The notes under the pieces are model-generated. The model made no database searches and had not been told where the DNA came from. It worked only from the letters and a program-made list of their open reading frames with translations. Of a DNA stretch of 64,000 nt, positions 49,690 through 64,000 are shown piece by piece. Within the stretch, counting starts at the first letter, position 1, and every line of letters starts with the position of its first letter. The DNA comes from Rhynochetos jubatus (Eukaryota > Chordata > Aves > Eurypygiformes > Rhynochetidae): positions 6,224,001-6,288,000 of the forward strand of contig CM050668.1 of the NCBI GenBank assembly GCA_027574665.1, read 5' to 3'. The position numbers and the translations under genes are program-made.

Positions 49690-49930
49690 AAATACTCCAG
49701 TGGAGCACGGTGGCTACAACGCGGCCGTGCCCCCATCCTCTGCGCCCACCGTGGCGGGTGTCTGCCAGCGCGGGTGGTGGAGCCTGTCTGGGGCCACGGG
49801 CTGGGGGTCCTGGTCCTGCACACCCCAAGGAGACTCCAGGGGACCTCAGCCAGGGAGAAACCTCCCGGTCCGTCCACAAAGGTCATGGGACCAGCTGCCT
49901 GTGCGGTCACACGTGCACGTTCTTGGCATG
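49690..49930. other. Isolated CpG-rich islet
   Basis: About 15 CpG dinucleotides by eye in 240 bp (for example AACGCGGCCGTGCC and CCAGCGCGGGTGG), flanked on both sides by AT-rich, CpG-poor DNA. Several overlapping open frames cross it on both strands, but none resembles a known protein. It could be a small orphan CpG island, a transcription start for a non-coding RNA, or a GC-biased patch. Confidence 0.5.
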
Positions 49931-52867
49931 CATTTAACTATTTCCCAGAACATCATTCTAACAGGGTAAGCCAGCATGGAAGATTTGGTTTATTTTCCAG
50001 CATATTTGATGCTTCATGAAGGATGGAGTTTTACTTCAGACTGCTCCTTTATAAGCCTACTTGTCAAAGAAATGTTCTTGTCATTAGCAAGGTGTTTCCT
50101 TTAAATCATTTACCTATCTGTATTTTTTATCCATTGTGACATGAATTTTCCTCTACAAAATGAGCTGTATAATTTTGCTAAGGCAGTGCTAAGTGCTTTA
50201 TTTTAGAAGCATTATAAAGTGGTGCAGACTTTCGACATATCTTAAAAAACCAAAGGCTATGATCGTTTGTTCTGCCTCTGCAGTGGTTTTATGATAATTG
50301 CTTGTAATCCAGTCAATGTGTATCCGCAGGAAGTGCTCCAGCTATGCATTATTTCTTCTGACCTACCCCACTGATGCAGAACTGACCTTGAAAGATCTCT
50401 CCACTTTGGTCCTCCCGAGAAAATTATTTTCCTTTTCAATAATTTAAGAGCTTGCAATTACATAGCATCTCCCAGCTGCAAACCTTGGTGCCTTGTTTGG
50501 CACTGCTGAAAGGCAGCAGCAGTTACCAGGTGGGCAGCCAGATGTTATTCGCTGCACTGGGGCAGGACACGAAGGAGCTCTGGCCAAGGCTGTGGTGAGC
50601 TCTGAACTTCAGAAAAATCCAGCCTGGTGTCCCCAGGGTGGAGAGGGGGCAGGGGCCAAACTGGTGGCTGTGGGCCACTGTCCCCTGGGCAGAGAGGAGA
50701 GGACCAGTCTTCAAAAACAGGGGAGAGACACAGCTCTGTGGGAAAGGGAGAGGGGAGAGATGGCTTGTTGAAATGAGATCACATTAATTACAATTGATTT
50801 CATTTAAAAAATCTTTGGGGCTATCACACCACCTTAACTATTGCATAAGACATTTCACTTTAATAATGCACTTTAATTGTATCTCTTTTCACTTCTGGGA
50901 GTGCTTGACACAGTTTCATGTGACTAAGAGCAACCATTCTACTCTTTGCTGCTCTTACAGATCACCTGGTCAAAATACACACCCGTTAACGATGAGCGTG
51001 CTCCACGCACAGAAACGATAAACTCTGTTTCTCCGATTTTTCTTGGACACGCGTGTGAATGGCTGTATTTGTAGAGAAAAATAGCCTTATGGTGCCACCT
51101 GAGAGCCCTGTGGGTTGGAACTGGGCCGTGGTGTTTGGGTGGTAGGCTGAGTATTGCAGTAGGAAAAGCTTCTGACCTGAGAAACATTAATTGAAGATAA
51201 ATAGATGCTGTAAGGAACATGAACAGATGCTGAGAAATAGATATGTTTGCTGGCCTGAGTATGAGCAAGGCTAAAAAATGTCTTTCTGAGACATTGTGGT
51301 TCAAAGGGGAAGAGTTGATTTACAGTCCATTATAATTTGTACATCTGGAAATTTGTTAGACTAATTAAATGCTAATATAAAAGGGAGATTCAAGGAGATA
51401 GCTTCCTTAGAGCTTACTCTCAACCACCCAGGGTCAAAAGTAAATTATAAGTAACGCAGTTGAGGAGTTGGATCTTCCTGGCTGAATAAATGTCACAACT
51501 GAGAAAAGCAGTAACTCAACTTTCTATATTTTAACATCTCATTATATTTGAGGCCATTGAAAGACGCAGGTTCCAGAGAGGTGACACATAAGGTCTCATG
51601 CTGATAATCCATCCTTTAATTATTTTATGGAGGTTAATGTTGCTGTGGTAGAGTAGTAGCTTGGTCTTAGCAGTGAATAATAGGTTTTAGTAGAAATGAG
51701 TTTAATGGAAAATTAATAAAGCAGTGCAGAATGGCTGAATTGCATGTGAAGGCTGGTGATGACGTTCATGCTTTTTTTTAATCTTGTTTTAAAGGCTTTA
51801 TTTTGCAGTTGCTTTCCAGGAAGCAAACCCATTCTCTCTCCTATTATGTCTGTGTTCTTAGTAAGGTTTACCTCCTTTTTTTCTCTTCCGCACCACCCCC
51901 CCCGGCTCTCCCCTGTAGAAGAGTACAAGTGCACTTGAGGAGTAGGTAGATCTCCAACTGAGATACTGACCCAGTGTCTCTCTCTCTAGGGAGAGGTTGT
52001 CTCCCACCTTAATGTAAAAGCTTTCCAGGACCTCAGCTTTGACAGGGGAGAGAGGCTCCTTGTTCCTGCCTTCAAGCCAAGTCTGGCCGAACCTGGTTTT
52101 ACTTTTGTGCCGTTGCAGTGTGTGTCTGCAGTAAGCTTATGTGCATATGGGGGTTTCATACCTGGCCTGGTTTGTAGGGAATGTGTCCACCTGCATCGTT
52201 GCTGCCTGTTGTCTTTGGGGATGTTAGCTTGAGCAACCAGCCTTCTCAGTGTTGGAGCACCTGGGGAGTGTTGTCATTGACACAATGGACCTTTCACGGG
52301 TTGCAGCGGTGCAGAGGGTGCCAGCAAAATGTTAAGGTGCAGTACAGTACGCCAGCATCAGTGTCTGCTGTGCGACCCACGGCAGTGCTTAGGTCAGCTG
52401 TGGCAAAGCGCTTTGTCTTTCCAAAGGCCATCAAATTGCCGACTTAGGATACAAGGCTAAAGCAACACAGGTTATTGGCTCTTGCAAGATGGAGCTTGAG
52501 AGAGGATATGATCGATGTCTTTTGAGCATATCTGGGGGGAAATAAGAATGGCTACTTGAGCTAAAAGACAATGCTGGCAAAAAAAACCCAAAACCTGAAA
52601 AGGAGGGCAGCACAAATTACAGGTATGTTGAGGCTATTGGTTTGGAGACGGTTCCTAACTGTTACAAGAAAAAGATTCTGCAGCCTTCTTTCTAGGGGAG
52701 TAAGGGGAAAAATACTGCAGCTGCTTTTGAGACTGAAGGCAATGTATTTGTTGGGTAACCTGCATGTGGGTACGCAGGCAGTAGCAGGGATTATGTGTAA
52801 TGGCCCGAAAGTCTTTGTCTGTTACTACAACCTTAAACGAACCCCTACAGAATGTATAGCAAGCTGA

Positions 52868-52885
52868 TACACACATATGTGTGTA
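52868..52885. repeat. 18-bp perfect palindrome
   Basis: TACACACATATGTGTGTA equals its own reverse complement. It is a purine-pyrimidine alternating run that could slip or extrude, and probably arose as a CA/TG dinucleotide tract. Confidence 0.8.
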
Positions 52886-53711
52886 GCAATGTATAACATA
52901 TATAACGATGTATCTGTATTTTGTATAACAGGCAGTTCCTGTACCCATCTATTAAGAACTGGTTAGCTACAACTTTTTTTTTAAATGAGCTGGGTTTTGG
53001 CATGTGCAGAGCTAATGAATATTCATAATTTTTGCCAGTTCTAACTTTAGCCACCTAGAATCTTCATTAAGGACACACACAAAATTAAATAGCTTTCTTG
53101 AGAGTTTACAAACTGCCCTTACTGTCATCATTTACAGGTTTGAAATTACCAAAATATTTCTTAAATGATCCTATAAAGCTAGGCCAGGCTAGAGAGGCAA
53201 TATAATACATAATCTTCATGCTCTGTGGTGGACCCAAATTCTGGTCTGCGGTCTCATGCATGTGATTCAGTGAGGCCAAGAGCAACTTTCTGTAAAGTAT
53301 TTGTGCACATTACATAGACTGGGCTCAAATTCCATGGGACGTGACCCACATCCATCAACAGCAACTGGTGGCCAAATGGACCTTTGAAGAATTTTAATGC
53401 CTGATTTCAAAAAGAATCTTACCTTTACTAAGGTGCAGTAAAGAGGATGATAGTACTGTTTTGTAGCATCCTAATTCAGCCACTCCATGTATATGTTTCT
53501 CTACCTGTGTGTTTATATACTCTGTGGTGTTTGCTATATCTGTCTAGCACAGTATTATTTGTTTTCATGGCTAGTAGGGGACTTGTGGAGAGCCTATGAA
53601 AAACTGACTAATGCGCACAGCAGGGTAGGAGTCCCAGGCAGAACAAAACCGGGTGTTTGGGTTCTCCCCAGCAGGCACTCTGATCATATTTGCACCGTGT
53701 TGGGTCTCTGA

Positions 53712-53858
53712 CTCTGATCCATCCCTGGAAGTGTCCAAGGCCAGGCTGGATAAGTCTTTAGCAACCTGGGCTGGTGGAGGGTGCCCCTGCCCATGGCAGG
53801 GGGTGGGACTGAATGATCCTTAAGGTCTCTTCCAACCCAAACCCTTCTATGGTTCTGT
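53712..53858 (+). mobile_element. CR1 LINE, 5'-truncated 3' end
   Basis: The run from CTCTGATCCATCCCTGGAA through AAGGCCAGGCTGGATAAG, TGGGACTGAATGATCCTTAAG and CTTCCAACCCAAACCCTTC to the tail TTCTATGGTTCTG is the classic 3' end of avian CR1, ending in degenerate octamer tail units. Only about 150 bp is present, the usual outcome of truncated CR1 reverse transcription. It is too short to code. Confidence 0.92.
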
Positions 53859-54483
53859 TCCCAGCCTGGTGGGAAGCCGTGTTCCTGCAGAGGGTCTGTG
53901 TGTCCATGTGTGAGCAGAGCTCCTGACTGGGGGCTGTGCCCTGTGCTGACACTGCAGGGTGTGCAGCACATGGCCTCATGCATCCTGCACCCCGATGCCT
54001 GCCTGCGCCCCCCTGCAATTGCATGCAAACAGCAACTGAGCACAAGGGTGGGGAAGGTTCCAGCTCACTGAAACCGGGATTTGCTGATTTGAAGGCAACA
54101 TACAGCGCAGTGCATGTATTGTTTCTGACCGTTTTTGCTATTTAAAGCAAATACTCTTTTAAGTTCTTCCCACTTGCCTTTATGTGGACTTGCAGCATTG
54201 TAACTTGGTTGCTCTCCTACAAGCTTCCACTTCCTTAAATAAAAGGAGACTTCAGCTTTCCCTATGAACCAGCTCAGTCGGCTGCAATCCCACACCTCTT
54301 CCCTGTGGACCCTGGGGTTTTCGCTGCCAGGGGAGGAATTGGAGATGGGGGAACGGTAACCCTGCAGCAAGGCTGCACCAGCCAGGTGGTCCTGAGCACA
54401 GAGATGAGCCACGTTCAGGGAGCGCAAGCAGGGACAGACTCAGGCCAAAGTCTGCTCAATGTCCTGTATTTTTTCTTTTTAAA

Positions 54484-54586
54484 GCATCAGCGATACACAC
54501 GCAGAGGAAGTCCAGCTCCCTTTATATAAACTTCTCGTTTTATTAAAACTGGTATTTTCACTCAAGTTTTTAAGGAATCCTTTATT
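54484..54586 (-). terminator. Candidate WSCD1 polyadenylation region
   Basis: On the minus strand two AATAAA hexamers occur at 54586-54581 and 54543-54538. A GT-rich stretch (TGCGTGTGTATC) follows about 35-45 nt after the second. This hexamer plus downstream GT-rich element is the standard vertebrate layout and would place cleavage near 54515-54525. No transcript evidence is available here. Confidence 0.5.
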
Positions 54587-55933
54587 TCACATCAACAAAA
54601 GCATCTCGCAGCAGGGCAGCCCCCGGGGCTGCGCAGTTCATCGCAGAGCTGCTCCGGTGGCCCGCAGGCAGGACAATGAGATGGCTGTGGCCATGCCACG
54701 CTCCCTCCGCACCACACGCAGCCCAGCACGGGATGAAACAAACCCCAGGGAGCTGCAGTGAGTTAGACATAAAACACACACCACTGCTGGAGGTGGCTCC
54801 GGAGAGCAGCAGTAAGTAGCTCAACATTTTTCAGGCTGGACTGTCTCGGTCTTCCTGCAGGGCTGGGAGGGAAGGTGGGATCCTGCCTGCGCTGGGGCTC
54901 ATCCCCTTTGCTCCCACTCCCCAGGTGGTCTAGGATCATGCCAGCGCTGCCAGCTGTGGCTATTTCCAGCGCCACATACACTGAGCACAGTGACATTTGG
55001 CCCTGTTTTCTCCCTGGACCCACCATGACACTCTGGACACAGGGATGGAAGCACAGAAACCTGGGCCAAGCCCCCGGCACAGGGGGCAACCCCTTCTCTC
55101 CCACCCATCTGGACCTTCCCTATGCCCCTGGGGCCAGGTCTTGTGTCTGTTTGGGACTGGTGACACCCAGGGGTTTCCACCCCTGGCCACACTGAATCTG
55201 TTTTGTCCTACGGGTCCCTGGCTGTGCACCTCACTGCGGGGGGAAGCTGTGGCTGCCCACCTCCCAGCAGAGCTCCTGTGGCCCTGGCCCATGCCGTTCC
55301 TGCAGGGAAGCCTGGGGTCAGTCCTGAAGCATCTCTTTGCCCAGCATCGGGGGCACCTTCACCCACCGCTGCTTTTCTCCCCCTGTACTTCTGACACTGC
55401 TGTGGCAGGTCACCTGGCCAGCAAACCCAGGAGAAGGAAGCTAGAGAGCTATACTGAATAGAAAGCAACTGATTTTCTGAAATTCTCAAATGAAAATTAT
55501 TAATCAGTGTTAAGAGTTCTTTTTTTTTTTTCCCCACTCCCACTTTATGTACGTCTATTTCCAACACAGCTGCTGTGAAAACCCAAGCAGCCCCTGGCAG
55601 GTCTGTGGCGGCAGCGGGGTGAGAAGGCAGGATACCTGCTGCAGAAGCAGGGGTGCTCCGCTGTGAAGTTCTGAGCCGTTTGTGCAGGGGAGGGTGCACG
55701 CAGGTAGACACTAATAGCTTTTTGCCGCGGTTTATAACCCAATTTCCATCCTTCATTGCTTGCCTTCTGGAGCACTTAGTGCCCTGAAGAACACCCAAGA
55801 GTGGAGAGAATTTGCACTGCTCAGCAGACTCCACGAGTCTCTTTGCTTTAAGTGCTATAAAGTTCCAGTCTTTTTTTTTTTTTTAAGAAAAAAAATATTT
55901 TATTTTTAAACACAGCAGAGTGCTACCAGACTA
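54520..55933 (-). other. WSCD1: WSCD1 3' untranslated region (inferred extent)
   Basis: This is the stretch from the stop codon to the best polyadenylation layout downstream. It is GC-rich from about 54590 to 55470, has T/A homopolymer runs at 55522-55533 and 55871-55884, and contains no recognisable protein. An open frame of about 208 codons (55834-55208) lies inside it on the same strand but resembles nothing I know and is probably chance in GC-rich sequence. The extent is inferred from signals only. A shorter UTR ending just after the stop is possible because another AATAAA lies at 55904-55899. Confidence 0.5.
55899..55904 (-). terminator. Proximal AATAAA just after the WSCD1 stop
   Basis: This AATAAA lies about 30 nt past the stop codon, followed on the minus strand by a T run and then a run of about 14 A. 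It could give a very short 3' UTR. The genomic A run would also prime oligo-dT internally and mimic a poly(A) end, so reads ending here need care. Confidence 0.3.
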
Positions 55934-60932
<4,999 letters not shown>

Positions 60933-63900
60933 CTACGAAAGAGAGGAAAATAGATCAGTGCATAAATGCCACGGCATCAACAGCCTGCGGGGAATGCTGC
61001 TGCTATACAAAGAAAAATAAATCTTCACAAGGCCACTGTCAAGATCAAAGCAGCGTTTGATATATCATTGTAAAGCTTGTGCTTCTCATACTACTATGTC
61101 TTTCATATGGCAATTTCTTAAAAATTGGTTTTCAGACACAGGCCTTGTAAAGCTTGAAAATTCACAACATTCTAGGGTTTATTGTTCATAAAAATAATTT
61201 TACAATATTTCTGCAGCACCTAGTACACAATTCCACCTGCAAAACATCAGTGTGGGGAAAAAAGGTTCTTATTTACCCCCAAAATGAGCACTTTGAATTG
61301 GATCATCTTTTAAACTTCCATTTATATTCCCCCAAACTGAGGAGTCAGCTGTTACAAGATGTGCCTTATTCAGTTGATTTTTACCTGAGTTGTATAGAGG
61401 AAACTTGCTCTTAAAGGGAAGAAGGAAATTTAGACCCACAAACTGCTGCAATCATTTTTAAAAATAGAAAGAAAAAAGTCAAGCCATAGAAAAAGTATGC
61501 ACCTTAGTATGACTTCTCCACAGTTTGCACAAAATACACGTGCATAGAGGGGCTGATAGAGCATTTGAGAGCTACTGTGTATATTTTTTGAAAAACTTCC
61601 TAGAAATACAATACCCAGTCATTTTTGGCACCTCTATTCAGAGGGACTGCGCTGATGGGGAACATGGGGTTGCACCAGGAAGGGCAGAGGGGGGCTGAGG
61701 TGCCAAAGTGCAGCCGCAGCGGGTGGTGGGAGTGAGCTCAGGGCACACACGGCTCAGCCTGTCGGAGCACACAGGGTCAGCTCAGCTGGGGCCTGGGCTC
61801 TGTCTTCAGGGACACTTCTTGCTTTACGTGACCTTGCTTCTAGCTAAGGAAACCTCGTACGAAACCCAGACTGACGGCTGCAAGTGACAGGACTCTCAGC
61901 AGAGGGTAAGATGTGCAACTAGAAGGAAGTTACAGGTAGTGTTCATTGCAAGGAAACAACTCCTAAGTAAGAGTTTTGGATGTAAGAAATTTCTTTTCAA
62001 TGGATTTGATGGAAAGTAATTCAGGTTTTTGGGGACCAGTCTTACCCAAAACAGGCAACAGGCTGCAAAGCAGCGTTGTTGTGTGGTGGCAGAGCGGTGT
62101 GGCTGGGATGTTGTGCTAATATTGATGAGAATTAAGAAATTAGCAGTTGCATATGTGCCCAACAGGAAAAGCATGTTTACTACTTTGCTGAAACAGGCCC
62201 TAAAATTCAGTCTTTTTCCTCCTTACCAGGAGGACTGGAATGGTTTTTCCTTGGGTTTCCAAAGTCCCTGGTCAGCTCGCTCAGTGGTGTGGGGGTGCAA
62301 GGAGGGACTTGGCGCAGGCACAGAACGGCTGAAGGAAGCTCAAGGGTTGTTTGAGCACAGAGCATTCAGTTCCACCTATTCCATATCAACACTTTTTGCC
62401 TTTTAAAAGTCTTTTGGAGTCTGGGGGTGCGTGACAGGAGTGCTGAGCAGCTTATCTCTTGCTCTTCCCCACGTGTTCATCCTCTGATAAGGAGTCAAAT
62501 ACAACACATGTGCCATCTGTGCCCAAACAGCCAACATTTGCTTAGCGAATGAGATATGACATTGTCAAAAACTATTTACAGATTTGATCCAAGGGCAAAA
62601 CAGTTCTGTTTCTGCCTGCAAACAGAAATGTTCCCTTAACAATGAAGCAGTGTTTCTCAGTTTGAGAAATCAATGTGTCCCAGTCCTCAAACACAGCCTA
62701 GAATAAAAATGTACCTTGTCCCTCATGCCAAGTGGCACCTGCAAGCCACTGACTTGTCTGCAAGGCTGGAGGTTTTGTGAAGAGATCTAAGCACATGCTC
62801 CTCCATACCACGTGTCTGCAGAAGCACTGGTCCATAGGGTGCTGTTCCGCAGCCGCTCTGCCTGTGCGTCAGGGTAAAAGAGGACCAGGGTTCCGGAGGC
62901 AGGCGGTGGGGCTGATCCGTGCCTGGGCAGCCTGCCCGCTGCTCAGCCCACAAGTGGTTGGAGGAAGGGCAGGAACGGGGAGTGAGCTTCACAAGTGAAA
63001 GCTTCCAAGTTTCTGTGATGGCAGCACACGCGGTGAAAGCAGCACGACTCTGGGAATCGCACCAGGATACACGGCGTCGGTGCAAAGTGCTGTAATCAGC
63101 TGGCTGATTAGTTGGACTGTACCTGATGCAGCACACAAAGTGATTGCAAAGTAACATATTCACTCTTGACTTCCCATCAGCATTTAATCAAAACTACAAG
63201 CCATCCACTTTGCTCACCTATGTGCCTAAGTCCCAAGCTGTGGTTATGGCTTGAAGCAACCATGTAGTGGTTCAAAGTGCAGGACTAGTACTCAAGCTCA
63301 GCACGCACGAATCTGCGATGCTTCAGTTAAACACAAGGGTATCGCTTACAGAGAAATCTGTAGGTCTCTCCGCAAGCGTTTTTCTGGATTGATCTTCAGA
63401 GCGTGCACTGACAGGCTCGGGTGCCCACCCTGCAAGCTGTAGTTCATGACAGTCGATGTCAGTGGAACTATTTATGTAAGAATTTGTTCGATGAGACCTC
63501 AGTAGATAGTTTAAGTGCTGTAAGGAAAGCATTCATTCTCCAACAGCAACACAGATGATGTGATGGTTCAATCACTGAATGTTTTTTATTAGACTGTATC
63601 CAAATTAAGAATTATGAGTACAGTAAAAATACACTTATCTGGGTCTACTTTGATTACTCTGCTGCATTCCTTTCATTCCCAACTTCCTATACTAACTCTG
63701 CTATCTGACACAGTTAAAATTTTTCCTCAATCTAGCAGAAAGAATAAGAGATGGGGGCTAATCATGGAACGAAATTTGTCTCCCAAGTAACAACAACGGG
63801 CTTGGTTGATTTTAAAATGGGCACATTCATTTTGCAACAAATTTCAAAGTCATTCTTCGAATTTTTGTTGAACTGGATATTCTAAGAGCAAAGAATAAAT

Positions 63901-64000
63901 ACCATAAAGCCAATCACGCCCTTGTTTTACACCATGATCTGTTGAGGCCAGGGGACTATTCCTCAGTGCACTGTTATACCCAGTGACCCTGATTTCAAAT
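60933..64000 (-). other. WSCD1 intron, part; no exon seen
   Basis: This stretch lies 5' of the first visible exon in transcript direction. I searched both strands for WSC-domain cysteine patterns and for short exons with good splice sites and found none. The last 450 bp (63550-64000) are AT-rich and low in CpG, with no repeat signature, and read like a possible conserved intronic element. Confidence 0.6.

Larger units (their letters stand above)
48351..54483. other. Non-coding tract downstream of WSCD1
   Basis: Holds the CpG-rich islet (49690-49930), the 18-bp palindrome (52868), a C8 run at about 51897 and the CR1 end at 53712-53858. AT-rich unique blocks occur at about 49060-49640, 50030-50460 and 51320-51720. 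No exon or RNA gene is recognised. Confidence 0.55.

Noticed and set aside
55208-55834. Open frame of about 208 codons on the minus strand
   Set aside because: It lies in the inferred WSCD1 3' UTR, has no known domain, and GC-rich sequence with few stops explains it.

Overview
The window looks like bird nuclear DNA. It carries fragments of the CR1 LINE family typical of avian genomes, including one copy that preserves part of the CR1 endonuclease reading frame. It also has a solo LTR of an avian endogenous-retrovirus type, few other repeats, and one vertebrate gene with spliced exons. I cannot resolve the species; nothing separates a galliform from another bird with confidence.

The only gene I can support is the 3' half of WSCD1 on the minus strand. 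It encodes a WSC-domain Golgi sulfotransferase, now described as a sialate O-sulfotransferase. Four coding exons are present, in transcript order: 60932-60767, 59352-59188, 58374-58174 and 56286-55934 (stop codon 55936-55934). All visible splice junctions obey GT-AG and the phases agree from exon to exon. The joined sequence gives 294 residues: the end of the second WSC domain, then the complete sulfotransferase domain with both PAPS-binding motifs. The earlier exons lie beyond position 64000. A 3' UTR of about 1.4 kb is inferred, ending near 54520, where two AATAAA hexamers are followed by a GT-rich element.

Positions 1 to about 54500 form a non-coding tract downstream of WSCD1. I found no exon there with protein similarity I recognise. 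It alternates short GC-rich stretches with AT-rich blocks full of TAAT/ATTA cores that read like conserved vertebrate regulatory elements (inference only). Repeats in it are a 5'-containing, internally deleted CR1 (about 35672-36575, minus), two short CR1 3' ends (48191-48350 minus; 53712-53858 plus), a solo LTR (45567-46058, plus), a second LTR end piece (about 47041-47125, plus), and a few microsatellites and small tandem repeats.

No clearly new biological system was found. The most useful second looks are the internally deleted CR1, the two frame-neutral WSCD1 exons that each carry one half of the cofactor site, the isolated CpG-rich islet at about 49690-49930, the polyadenylation layout of WSCD1, and several candidate conserved non-coding blocks.
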